This document shows positions 50,186 to 58,924 of a stretch of 64,000 bases of DNA, one piece after another. The notes under the pieces were generated by a model. It saw only the letters and a list, made by a program, of their open reading frames with translations. It was not told where the DNA came from and searched no databases. This stretch comes from Sinomonas cellulolyticus (GTDB lineage Bacteria; Actinomycetota; Actinomycetes; Actinomycetales; Micrococcaceae), in contig NZ_BNCM01000009.1 in assembly GCF_014656475.1 (NCBI RefSeq), forward strand, positions 62,001 to 126,000, read 5' to 3'. Position 1 is the stretch's first letter. Each line of letters starts with the position of its first letter. Position numbers and translations under genes: made by a program.

Positions 50186-51868
50186 TCAGGCTCGCGCAGT
50201 CTCCCGCTCCGTCTCGGTCTGGGCGGGCCCACGCCGCCTCTCTCCCCCGGAGCCGAGGGAGAGGGTGGCGAGGAGTCCGACCACGAGGAAGCTCGCCGCC
50301 GAGAACGCCGCATAGCGCGTGCCCTCTGAGAAGGCAGCCTTCGCATCCTGGGCGACCGGTGCCGTGGCGGGCGTCGCGGCGAATCCGGCGATGGCTGCGC
50401 CCGAGCTGTCGACGACGGCCGAGACGATGGAGTCGCGCTGGCCCGCGGGCACACCGCGGCCGTCGAGGGAGCTGCCGAGGAGGCCGCCGGCGGAGGAGAA
50501 CAGGACGGTGCCGAGGATCGCGATGCCCAGGGCCGAGCCGACCTGCCGCGCCGTGCTCTGGGTGCCGGAGGCCTGTCCGCTCAGGGCGACGGGGACGTCC
50601 TTGAGCACCACGCCGGTCAGCTGCGCGGTCGCGAGCCCCACGCCGAAGCCGTAGATGAAGAGGAACGGGACCAGCAGTCCCCACGGGGTGTCAGGGCCGA
50701 TGACGACCCCGAGGCCGGCCACCCCGACGATTTCGGCGACGAGGCCCACGCGGACGATCACGACCGGGGACGCGCGGTGGCCCAACGCCCCGGCGAGGCC
50801 GCTCGCCGCGAACGAGCCGATGGCCAGGGCCAGCAGGATGAGACCTGTGTCCAGTGCGCTGAAGCCCAAGACGTTCTGGAGCCAGATGGGCAGCGCGAGG
50901 ATGATGCCGAACTCCCCGAGCGAGACGACGAGTGCGGCCAGATTTCCGTTGCGGAACGAGGGGATGCGCAGGAGCTCGGCCGAGAACATGCTCGCCCGCC
51001 CGAGCCGCTCGCGACGGACGGCCCAGAGGGCGCACGCTGCGATGCCCACCAAGGCCACGGCGAACACGAAGGGGATGGGCGAGACGTCGCCAGGCCACTC
51101 CCACGAGCCGATCCTCGGGCGGTGGCTCACAGCCCACCACCCATAGGTCCGCCCCTCGATGAGGGCGAACACGAGCGACGCCGAGGCGACGACGGACAGG
51201 GCCGCCCCTACCGGGTCCAGTGGGCGGCGCATCCCGTCCTTCGATTCGGGAACCGCGGCGAAGGCACCGACGACGATCACGAGGGCGACGAAGATGTTGA
51301 CCCCGAAGGCCCACCGCCACGAGAACGAGGTGGTCAGCCAGCCGCCGAGGAGGGGCCCCACGGCGGACATTCCGCCGATGGTGGAGCCCCAGACCGCGAA
51401 GGCGATGGCCCGCTCCGATCCCCTGAAGCCGGCGTTGACGAGTGAGAGCGTGGAGGGCAGGACCATGGCTCCGCCCACGCCCTGCACGAGGCGTGAGGCG
51501 ATGAGGATGTCGCCCGTGGGGGCGAGGGCGGCGGCCACCGACGAGAGCGCGAAGAGGACCACTCCGAGCACCAGCAGACGCCGCCGGCCGACGCGGTCTC
51601 CGAGGGTACCGAAGACGAGCAGGAGTGCCGCGAATACCAAGGTGTACGACTCCTGGACCCACTGCACCCCGGTTGAGTCCACACCGAGGTCCTTGACGAT
51701 CGAGGGGATCGCGACGTTGATGATGGTCGAGTCCACGATGATGAGCGAGACGGCCAGGCTGATCACGACGAGGCCAACCCATCGCCGTCGCCCGTGGCCG
51801 GTGGCATTCGCTTCCGCCGAGGCGGGAGCGGTGGGTGGAACGCTGCGGGACTGGGACCGGCGTGACAT
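50186..51868 (-). CDS. MFS drug/metabolite exporter, DHA2 family
   Basis: The 560-residue protein has about 14 transmembrane helices. Motif A (FGTLGDRVGRRRLLVLG) and motif C-like GGAMVLPSTLSL are present, and the start VVISLAVSLIIVDSTIINVAIPSI is typical of DHA2 proton-driven exporters. It likely exports drugs, aromatic compounds or metabolites. It is preceded by a promoter whose 17-nt spacer contains a perfect palindrome, so an unidentified repressor probably controls it. It leads the unit with DLH and Lrp. Confidence 0.9.
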   Translation of the reverse strand: MSRRSQSRSVPPTAPASAEANATGHGRRRWVGLVVISLAVSLIIVDSTIINVAIPSIVKDLGVDSTGVQWVQESYTLVFAALLLVFGTLGDRVGRRRLLVLGVVLFALSSVAAALAPTGDILIASRLVQGVGGAMVLPSTLSLVNAGFRGSERAIAFAVWGSTIGGMSAVGPLLGGWLTTSFSWRWAFGVNIFVALVIVVGAFAAVPESKDGMRRPLDPVGAALSVVASASLVFALIEGRTYGWWAVSHRPRIGSWEWPGDVSPIPFVFAVALVGIAACALWAVRRERLGRASMFSAELLRIPSFRNGNLAALVVSLGEFGIILALPIWLQNVLGFSALDTGLILLALAIGSFAASGLAGALGHRASPVVIVRVGLVAEIVGVAGLGVVIGPDTPWGLLVPFLFIYGFGVGLATAQLTGVVLKDVPVALSGQASGTQSTARQVGSALGIAILGTVLFSSAGGLLGSSLDGRGVPAGQRDSIVSAVVDSSGAAIAGFAATPATAPVAQDAKAAFSEGTRYAAFSAASFLVVGLLATLSLGSGGERRRGPAQTETERETARA

Positions 51869-51907
51869 GGGCGGAGCCTTCCGTGATGCACCGAGAGTGA
51901 TTCGACT

Positions 51908-51936
51908 ATAGTATTTCTCGATTGTCGAGATATCAA
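51908..51936 (-). promoter_or_regulatory. Promoter of the MFS unit with an operator in its spacer
   Basis: On the minus strand TTGATA (51931-51936) and TACTAT (51908-51913) are 17 nt apart. The spacer contains the perfect palindrome TCTCGA-CAA-TCGAGA (51916-51930), so a bound repressor would sit exactly between the two boxes. The divergent MBL-fold gene begins at 51975. Confidence 0.75.
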
Positions 51937-51974
51937 CCCGCCGAGCGAAGCATGGCGCTCGCTACGATGGCGCC

Positions 51975-52709
51975 ATGGAACTCGCGCCCGGACTCCACCG
52001 CATCGGCAATGACCTCGTGGCCGCCTATCTCGTCGTCGAGCCGGGCGGGATCACGCTCATCGACGCGGGCCTCCCCGGCCAGTGGAAGGACCTGCAGGCC
52101 GAGCTGGCCGCGATGGGCCGCCGGACCGAGGACATCCGCGCCGTCCTCCTCACCCACGGGGACCCCGACCACCTTGGCTTCGCGGAGCGTCTCCGGCGAG
52201 AGCACGGCGTCCCGGTCTGGGCGCATGCCGCCGACAGCGCGCGGGCACGCGGCCTCGAGTCCAGCAAGCCCTCGTGGGGCCCCATGAGGATCGGCCCGGT
52301 CCTCAGATTCCTCGCCTACGCGGCCACGAAGGGGGGCCTGCGTCCGGTCCACGTCTCCGAGGTGCACGAGTTCGCAGACGGGGATGTCCTCGACCTGCCC
52401 GGATCTCCGCGCGTCATCGGCCTGCCCGGGCACTCCCCCGGCAGCGTCGCGTTCCACGTGCCCTCGGTGGACGCCGTGTTCGTGGGCGACGGCCTCACGA
52501 CCCGTCACGTGCTCACCGGGCGGAGCGGCCCGCAGCCCGCGCCCTTCACCGACGACCCAGCCCAGGCCCTCGCCTCGCTCGAGCGGCTCCGGTCCACCGA
52601 GGCCCGCTGGGTGCTGCCCGGGCACGGAACGCCGTGGCGGGACGGGATCGCGGCGGCGATCGACGCCGTCGTGCGCGCCGCTCACGACGGCAGCGGCGCA
52701 GCTCGCTGA
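51975..52709 (+). CDS. MBL-fold metallo-hydrolase
   Basis: The 244-residue protein has the metallo-beta-lactamase fold. The first metal motif reads THGDPDHLG, where the second His of the usual HxHxDH is Asp, so the metal site is non-standard. GHSPGS and GHGTPW follow. The substrate is unknown. TACGAT lies 6 nt before the ATG, so the mRNA is probably leaderless. It is divergent from the MFS unit and may share the regulator of that promoter. Confidence 0.83.
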   Translation: MELAPGLHRIGNDLVAAYLVVEPGGITLIDAGLPGQWKDLQAELAAMGRRTEDIRAVLLTHGDPDHLGFAERLRREHGVPVWAHAADSARARGLESSKPSWGPMRIGPVLRFLAYAATKGGLRPVHVSEVHEFADGDVLDLPGSPRVIGLPGHSPGSVAFHVPSVDAVFVGDGLTTRHVLTGRSGPQPAPFTDDPAQALASLERLRSTEARWVLPGHGTPWRDGIAAAIDAVVRAAHDGSGAAR

Positions 52710-52818
52710 ACCAGCTCGCCGTTGATTCCGCGCGGGCCATCCCCTCGCCGCCGCGGCCGACAGTAGTCTTGGCCGCACGGTCCGCCGCTCAGTCGGGCCC
52801 GCCGATTGAGGAGGACCC

Positions 52819-54744
52819 GTGGCGGACGAAGCACCGACAGTGAGGCAGCCGGTCCGGGACCGTGTCCTCGCCGCGCTCGAGGCCGCGCCCGGCGTCGACC
52901 GCTCAGGGCCTGGGCGGGAGGACTTCCTGCGCCGTTTCGACGCCCACTTCGGCAGCCTTGCGGGGTTGTTCGAGCAGCTCTACGGCGAGCGCGGCGACTG
53001 GGAGGACCAGCTCGCGCAGCTCGTCGTCGGGTGCGCGGAGTCCTGGCAGCAGCGGCCGGCCGCGCTCAAGGACCTCGACGCGCGGCGCGAGGCGGACCCC
53101 GGCTGGTTCCAGTCCGAAGAGATGCTCGGCGCGGTCTGCTACGTGGACCGCTACGCGGGGGACCTCGAGGGGCTCCGGGCGCGCATCCCGTACTTCAGGG
53201 AGCTGGGCCTCACCTACCTCCATCTCATGCCGCTGTTCCTCGCACCGGAGCCCAACTCGGACGGGGGCTACGCGGTCTCGAGCTATCGGGAGGTCAAGCC
53301 CGCACTCGGCACGATGGAGCAGCTGCGCGGGCTCGCGGACGAGCTGCGGGGGCACGGGATCAGCCTCGTGGTGGACTTCATCTTCAACCACACCTCGAAC
53401 GAGCACGAGTGGGCCCGCCGCGCGGCAGCCGGGGAACAGGAGTTCGAGGACTACTTCTGGATCTTCCCCGACAGGACCATGCCGGATGCGTACGAGCGGA
53501 CCGTCCGGGAGATCTTCCCCGACGACCATCCAGGATCCTTCGTCCCGATGCCGGACGGCCGCTGGGTGTGGGCGACGTTCCACTCCTTCCAGTGGGACCT
53601 GAACTACTCCAACCCCGCCGTCTTCCGCGCCATGGCCGCGGAGATGCTGTTCCTGGCCAACCAGGGGGTGGAGATCCTCCGCATGGACGCGGTCGCGTTC
53701 ATCTGGAAGCGGCTCGGCACGGCCTGCGAGAGCCTTCCCGAGGCACATCTGCTCCTGCGCGCCTTCAATGCGGTATGCCGGATCGCGGCCCCGTCGCTCC
53801 TGTTCAAGTCCGAGGCGATTGTGCACCCCGACGAGGTGGTGCAGTACATCAGCCCCGCAGAGTGCCAGATCTCCTACAACCCTCTGGAGATGGCGCTCAC
53901 GTGGGAAGCGCTCGCCACGCGGGACGCGTCGCTGCTGGGTCAGGCCCTCGAGCGCCGGCACAGCCTTCCTGACGGCACCTCATGGGTCAACTACGTGCGC
54001 AGCCACGACGACATCGGTTGGACCTTTGCCGACGAGGACGCCGCGGAGTTCGGCATCAAAGGATTCGACCACCGCCGCTTCCTCAACCGCTTCTACGTGA
54101 ACCGCTACCCGGGCAGCTTCGCCCGCGGCGTCCCCTTCCAGGACAACCCGCGCACCGGGGACTGCAGGATCTCGGGCACGACGGCGTCACTCGCCGGGCT
54201 TGAGGACGTCACCGACCCCTCGGACTCGCCTGCACTGCGACGCGTCCTGCTCGCACACTCGATCGCCGTCAGCACCGGCGGCATTCCGCTCCTCTACCTC
54301 GGCGACGAGGTCGGGCAGCTCAACGACTACGCCTACGCGGAAGAGCCCGGCCACGGCGCAGACTCGCGGTGGGTCCACCGTCCGCACTACCCCGCCGAGC
54401 TGTACGGGCACCGGAACGATCCCGGGACGGTACCGGGAGCGGTCTACGCGGGGCTGAAGAAGATGCTCGCCGTCCGGTCGCGCACCCCGGAACTGGCCGG
54501 GAACCGGCTCATCGGCTTCGGCACCGGCACGAGGCACGTGCTCGGCTACCAGCGGCCGGCCGAGGACGCGGTTGTCCTGGTCCTCGCAAACTTCTCCGAC
54601 GAGCCACAGCACGTCACTTCGCTGACACTCTCAGGCTTCCTCACGGCGGCCACCGACCTCTTCACCGGCCAGACCGTACTCCTCGAGGACGGGATCACCC
54701 TGCCGCCGCAGGAGTTCGTCTGGCTGCGGGCGCGGAGCGCGTGA
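52819..54744 (+). CDS. Amylosucrase (GH13_4)
   Basis: The 641-residue enzyme transfers glucosyl units from sucrose to make an alpha-1,4-glucan, releasing fructose. The catalytic nucleophile Asp290 (ILRMDAVAF), acid/base Glu332 (FKSEAIV) and Asp397 (RSHDDIGW) have the same spacing (42 and 65 residues) as in Neisseria amylosucrase (286/328/393). The N-terminal helical domain and VVDFIFNHTSNEHEWA also fit. No signal peptide is seen. GTG start follows GAGGAGGACCC. It begins a carbohydrate block that includes GalM and a GH15 enzyme. Confidence 0.93.
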   Translation: MADEAPTVRQPVRDRVLAALEAAPGVDRSGPGREDFLRRFDAHFGSLAGLFEQLYGERGDWEDQLAQLVVGCAESWQQRPAALKDLDARREADPGWFQSEEMLGAVCYVDRYAGDLEGLRARIPYFRELGLTYLHLMPLFLAPEPNSDGGYAVSSYREVKPALGTMEQLRGLADELRGHGISLVVDFIFNHTSNEHEWARRAAAGEQEFEDYFWIFPDRTMPDAYERTVREIFPDDHPGSFVPMPDGRWVWATFHSFQWDLNYSNPAVFRAMAAEMLFLANQGVEILRMDAVAFIWKRLGTACESLPEAHLLLRAFNAVCRIAAPSLLFKSEAIVHPDEVVQYISPAECQISYNPLEMALTWEALATRDASLLGQALERRHSLPDGTSWVNYVRSHDDIGWTFADEDAAEFGIKGFDHRRFLNRFYVNRYPGSFARGVPFQDNPRTGDCRISGTTASLAGLEDVTDPSDSPALRRVLLAHSIAVSTGGIPLLYLGDEVGQLNDYAYAEEPGHGADSRWVHRPHYPAELYGHRNDPGTVPGAVYAGLKKMLAVRSRTPELAGNRLIGFGTGTRHVLGYQRPAEDAVVLVLANFSDEPQHVTSLTLSGFLTAATDLFTGQTVLLEDGITLPPQEFVWLRARSA

Positions 54745-54772
54745 GAAGGCGGCCGAGCCTATACACCCGGAC

Positions 54773-54813
54773 GTGAGGCGGGAGAAGGCGACCGATTCCT
54801 TCACCCGCCTCAC
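54773..54813. terminator. Terminator between amylosucrase and poxB-like genes
   Basis: GTGAGGCGGG-A-GAAGG and CCTTC-A-CCCGCCTCAC form a long stem with a small internal A/A mismatch around a 9-nt loop. It separates two convergent units. Confidence 0.85.
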
Positions 54814-54832
54814 ACTCCGGCCCAGGCAGTAG

Positions 54833-56629
54833 TCAGTGCCTGTCCCCATGCGGGAGGAACTCCTGGGCCTTGGTCTTGACGCCTTCGCGGATCACGCCCC
54901 AGACACTGCTGTCACCCTTCATCATGGCCTTGGCGCTGTTGAGGGCCTGCTCGAAGGTGGCGTGCGGCGGGATCGGCGGGATGTCCGGGTCGGTGCGCAC
55001 ATCCAGAAGGGTGGGGCGATCGGCCGAGAGGGCGTTCTCCCAGGCGGGCCCCAGCTGGTCGGGACTGTCCACCGCCACCCCGCCGAGGCCGAGCACCGTC
55101 GCGATCGCGGCATAGTCGACGTCGGGCAGGGCCTGGGACTCCCGGAAGGCGGGGGCACCGCCCATGGCGCGCATCTCCCACGTGACCTGGTTGAGGTCGT
55201 CATTGTGGAGGACGACGACGATGAGCCGGGGATCGGCCCACTCCTTCCAGTAGCGCTTGATGGTGATGAGCTCGTTCATCCCGTTCATCTGCATGGCGCC
55301 GTCCCCGACGAACGCAATCACCGGCCGGTCCGGGTGCGCGAATTTGGCACCGATGGCATACGGGACGCCGGGCCCCATGGTGGCGAGGTTGCCCGAGAGC
55401 GAGCCGCGGACGTCGCCGTGGAACTTGAGCTGCCGGGCGTACCAGTTGGCGGAGGAGCCCGAGTCGGCGCTGATGATCGCGTCGGTGGGCAGCCTGTCCG
55501 AGAGCTCCATGAAGGCGCGCATCGGGTTCACCGGATCGGCGTCCACCATGGCCTCGGCCCGCATGGTCTCCCACCAGCGCGTGACCTTGGATTCGATGTC
55601 CTCGCGCCAGGACCGGTCCTCCTTCCGGCGCAGCAGCGGGATGAGCGCGCGGAGGGCAGTGCGGGCGTCGGAGACGATGTTGTACTCGTACGGGTACCGC
55701 AGCCCGATCATGCCCGGGTCGATGTCGATCTGCACACCGCGGGCCTGGCCCTCCTCGGGCATGAACTGGGTGTAGGGGAAGCTCGACCCCACCGTCAGGA
55801 GGGTGTCGCACTCCATCATCATCTCGTAGCTCGGACGCGTGCCCAGGAGGCCGATCGAGCCCGTGACGTAGGGCAGGTCGTCGGCGAGCACGTCCTTGCC
55901 GAGGAGCGCCTTGGCCACGCCGGCACCGAGCAGGTCCGCGACCTCCCGCACCTCGGCTGCCGCATCCCGCGCACCCTGCCCGATCAGCATGGCGACCTTC
56001 CCGCCCGCGTTGAGCAGGTCCGCTGCGCCGCGGATGGCCTCGTCGTCGGGCTGGATCCGCGGCCACTGGATGCCGAGGCTCGAGGGGACCATCTTGAAGG
56101 CGTGGGTGGGCGCGCTGTACTCGAGTTCCTGGACGTCGCTCGGGATGATGATGGCGGTGGGAGCGCGCTTGCCCACGGCGATCCGGATGGCGCGGTCGAG
56201 CACGTTGGGAAGCTGCTCCGGGACGGTGACCATCTGGATGTAGTCGGAGGCGACGTCCTTGAACAGGGTCATCAGGTCGACTTCCTGCTGGTACGCCCCT
56301 CCCATTGCGCTGCGCGCCGTCTGCCCCACGATGGCCACGACCGGAACATGGTCGAGCTTGGCGTCGTAGAGGCCGTTGAGCAGGTGGATCGCGCCGGGGC
56401 CGGAGGTCGCCATGCAGACGCCGACCCGGCCGCTGAACTTCGCGTACCCCACGGCTTCGAAGGCGCTCATCTCCTCGTGCCGCGCCTGGACGAACTTCGG
56501 CTGGTTGTCGGCCTCACCGAACGCGGCGAGGATGCCGTTGATGCCGTCGCCTGGGAAGGCGAAGACTTTCTCGACGTCCCATTCGCGCAGGCGGGAGAGC
56601 AGGTAGTCGGCCACGGTTTGAGTTGCCAT
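54833..56629 (-). CDS. TPP-dependent pyruvate oxidase/decarboxylase-like enzyme
   Basis: The 598-residue protein has the three-domain pyruvate oxidase layout: an N-terminal TPP-pyrimidine domain (EKVFAFPGDGINGILAAF; Glu in FVQARHEEMSAFEAVGYAK), a central FAD-type domain, and a C-terminal TPP-diphosphate domain with the GDGAMQMNGMNELIT motif. It resembles PoxB-like and acetolactate synthase-like enzymes. In this operon it follows the GMC oxidoreductase by a single base and may link pyruvate or 2-oxo acid oxidation to the same electron chain. The exact substrate is not decided by sequence. Confidence 0.88.
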   Translation of the reverse strand: MATQTVADYLLSRLREWDVEKVFAFPGDGINGILAAFGEADNQPKFVQARHEEMSAFEAVGYAKFSGRVGVCMATSGPGAIHLLNGLYDAKLDHVPVVAIVGQTARSAMGGAYQQEVDLMTLFKDVASDYIQMVTVPEQLPNVLDRAIRIAVGKRAPTAIIIPSDVQELEYSAPTHAFKMVPSSLGIQWPRIQPDDEAIRGAADLLNAGGKVAMLIGQGARDAAAEVREVADLLGAGVAKALLGKDVLADDLPYVTGSIGLLGTRPSYEMMMECDTLLTVGSSFPYTQFMPEEGQARGVQIDIDPGMIGLRYPYEYNIVSDARTALRALIPLLRRKEDRSWREDIESKVTRWWETMRAEAMVDADPVNPMRAFMELSDRLPTDAIISADSGSSANWYARQLKFHGDVRGSLSGNLATMGPGVPYAIGAKFAHPDRPVIAFVGDGAMQMNGMNELITIKRYWKEWADPRLIVVVLHNDDLNQVTWEMRAMGGAPAFRESQALPDVDYAAIATVLGLGGVAVDSPDQLGPAWENALSADRPTLLDVRTDPDIPPIPPHATFEQALNSAKAMMKGDSSVWGVIREGVKTKAQEFLPHGDRH

Positions 56630-56630
56630 G

Positions 56631-58259
56631 TCAGTGTCCTTCCCCGTTGATGAGGATTGAAGCAGTGCGGGCCGCGAGGGCCATGATGGTCAGCGCCGGG
56701 TTGGCGCTGCCCTGGGTCGGGAGGATGCTCCCGTCGGTGATGTAGAGGTTCGGGATGGCGAAGCTGCGGCCTGTCGAGTCCACCACGCCGTCCTTCTCGT
56801 CGGAGGCCATCCGGGCTCCGCCGACGAGGTGGGCGTAGCGCTTGACGGTCATGGTCTCCTCAGCGCCGGCGCCGGTGAGGATCTCCTCCATGACAGACTG
56901 CGCGGCGTCGAGGAGCATGCGGTCGTTCTCGCACTGGCTGTACGAGAACTTGGCCACGGGCAGCCCGTGACGGTCCTTCTCGTCCGCGAGGGTCACGCGG
57001 TTCTCGGCACGTGGGAGGAACTCGCACAGTGCGCCGAGGCAGGACCAGTGGGTGTAGTCGCTCATGTACCGGCGCAGGTCCTCGCCCCAGTGCCCCTGCG
57101 AGGCCACGTGCTCAGCCCACGTGATGGGCAGCGGTGAGACCGTCTGGATCGAGAAGCCCCGCTTGTACGGCTTCGAGGGATCCGTCTCGTAGAACTGCTC
57201 GGTGCTCACCTCCGGCGGCGGCGCCTTGTACATGCGCACCTCCTCGGCGAAGCGGCCCGCGGTCTGGGGGGCTCCCTGGACCATGAGGTACCGCCCAACC
57301 TGGTCGAAGTCGTTGCACATCCCCTCGGGGAAGCGCGCGTTGGCTGAATTCAGCAGTAGGCGCGGCGTCTCGATGGAGTAGCCTGCGACGGCGACCATGC
57401 GGGCACGCTGGAAGTGCTCGACGCCGCCGCGGACGTAGTGCACGCCGGTGGCCCGTCCGGTGTGCTCGTCGAAGCCGATGCGGGTCACCATGGAGTCGGC
57501 GCGCACCTCTGCACCGTGGGCGAGGGCGTCGGGGATGTGCGTGATGAGGGGCGAGGCCTTCGCGTTGACCTTGCAGCCCTGCAGGCAGAAGCCGCGGTAG
57601 ATGCAGTGAGGCCTGTTGCCGAACCGCCCGTTGGCGATCGCCACGGGGCCGACCTTGGCCGTGATCCCCCGTGCGAGTGCACCCCGGAGGAACACTTCCC
57701 CGTTTCCCGAGACCGGATGCGGGCTGTAGGTGTAGCTATGGGGGTCCCCCCACGGCCAGTCCTGGCCCGCCACCGGGAGCTCCTCCTCGATGTCCTCGTA
57801 GAAGGACTTGAGGTCCGAGTACTCGAGCGGCCAGTCCGCCCCCACGCCGTCACCGGTGAGCGTGTGGAAGTCGCTCGGATGGAACCGCGGCGTGTACCCG
57901 GCGAAGTGGACCATTGACCCGCCGACGCCCCTGCCCGAGTTGTTCGAGCCGAGCGGTACAGGGTCGCTCCCGTCGATGACCCGCGGCTCAGTCCAGTAGA
58001 GGTGGTGGGATCCGGCCTCGTCACTGACCCAGTCCCGGTCCGGGTCCCAGAAGGGGCCGGCGTCGAAGGCCACCGCCGTCCAGCCCGCCCGCGCCAGGCG
58101 CTGCAGGAGGGTGGATCCGCCGGCACCGCAGCCCACGATCGCGATATCCACCTCGTCCTGTTCGTCGAAGCGGCGCATGTCCCTGCGCAGTCCGTGATTG
58201 GTCCCGGGCCGCGGCGGGAGCAGCCATGCCGAGGAGTTCCGTTCACGCACGCTCGTCAC
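56631..58259 (-). CDS. GMC-family flavin oxidoreductase
   Basis: The 542-residue flavoprotein has the FAD motif IAIVGCGAGGSTLLQRLA and the C-terminal active-site region HLVGGARM followed by the GSILPTQGSANPALTIMALAARTA motif. HCIYRGFCLQGCKVNAKAS is typical of gluconate 2-dehydrogenase and related membrane dehydrogenase large subunits. The GTG at 58257-58259 follows GAAGGGAG by 6 nt and overlaps the upstream stop by 4 nt (GTGA). It likely oxidises an alcohol or sugar acid with its subunit-3 partner. Confidence 0.88.
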   Translation of the reverse strand: MTSVRERNSSAWLLPPRPGTNHGLRRDMRRFDEQDEVDIAIVGCGAGGSTLLQRLARAGWTAVAFDAGPFWDPDRDWVSDEAGSHHLYWTEPRVIDGSDPVPLGSNNSGRGVGGSMVHFAGYTPRFHPSDFHTLTGDGVGADWPLEYSDLKSFYEDIEEELPVAGQDWPWGDPHSYTYSPHPVSGNGEVFLRGALARGITAKVGPVAIANGRFGNRPHCIYRGFCLQGCKVNAKASPLITHIPDALAHGAEVRADSMVTRIGFDEHTGRATGVHYVRGGVEHFQRARMVAVAGYSIETPRLLLNSANARFPEGMCNDFDQVGRYLMVQGAPQTAGRFAEEVRMYKAPPPEVSTEQFYETDPSKPYKRGFSIQTVSPLPITWAEHVASQGHWGEDLRRYMSDYTHWSCLGALCEFLPRAENRVTLADEKDRHGLPVAKFSYSQCENDRMLLDAAQSVMEEILTGAGAEETMTVKRYAHLVGGARMASDEKDGVVDSTGRSFAIPNLYITDGSILPTQGSANPALTIMALAARTASILINGEGH

Positions 58260-58924
58260 TGTTTCGCTCCCTTCCTCGTCGTTTGCCGCCGCTTCACAAC
58301 TACGGGGTCCTCGCGGGGACGCGCATCCTGGACCTCGAAGGGCTCCCGGCGGTCGATTCCGAGGTTCTTGTAGCCTCTCGGGTACGCCGGCCCCGGGAAG
58401 CCGATCTCGTCCCAGGCCCACGGGTGGGAGTAGAAGGCCGTGTAGGTGTACCGCGTCCACAGGCTCCACACCCTGGCCGCCGTCATGCCGTGCCACTTCT
58501 CGGATCCGAGCCGCTGGATGTCGTCGAGGAGGCCCGTCCGCTCGTCCCGGGAGGACTCGGGGAACCCCTCGCCGAATCGGTCCCGCGCCTCTGCGTCCAG
58601 CGCCGCCAGGGTCTCCCGCCACGCCTGGCCGTCCTCGGGCAGGTCCGCGTAGCGCCAGCCGTCGGTCTGAGCCTCGGCTAGCCTGCTGTCCACCATGTTC
58701 ACGAGCGGGATACGCGGATCCTCGTGCTGGCCGGCCAGCAGGTCCATCAGTGCGCCCGCGACGGCCTCCTCGCGCGGCGTGAAGAAGCGGATATCGGCGG
58801 GCCGTCCCAGCCGGCTGAGGACCACGCCCTGAGTGGTGCGGTCCCAGTGGTCGGACTGGGCGGTGCTGCTGAACCCGGGATAGCGGCCCCCGCCGGCGCC
58901 CGCGGGGAGCGGAAGCGAGGTCAC
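58256..58924 (-). CDS. Gluconate 2-dehydrogenase subunit 3-like protein
   Basis: The 222-residue protein matches the gluconate 2-dehydrogenase subunit 3 family (FFTPREEAVAGALMDLLAGQHEDPRIPLVNMVDSRLAE). In classic systems this small subunit carries a Tat signal and escorts the folded flavoprotein across the membrane. Here the N-terminus (VTSLPLPAGAGGGRYPGF) has no twin-arginine motif. The GTG overlaps the upstream gene by 4 nt and follows AGGAGGGAG. It may act inside the cell or be exported with a partner. Confidence 0.85.
   Translation of the reverse strand: MTSLPLPAGAGGGRYPGFSSTAQSDHWDRTTQGVVLSRLGRPADIRFFTPREEAVAGALMDLLAGQHEDPRIPLVNMVDSRLAEAQTDGWRYADLPEDGQAWRETLAALDAEARDRFGEGFPESSRDERTGLLDDIQRLGSEKWHGMTAARVWSLWTRYTYTAFYSHPWAWDEIGFPGPAYPRGYKNLGIDRREPFEVQDARPREDPVVVKRRQTTRKGAKQ

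Noticed and set aside
51908..51975. Considered the MFS-promoter palindrome as the Lrp-family operator of the same unit
   Set aside because: TCTCGA-N3-TCGAGA does not resemble the inverted repeats found between the Lrp and OCD-like genes, so a different regulator is more likely.
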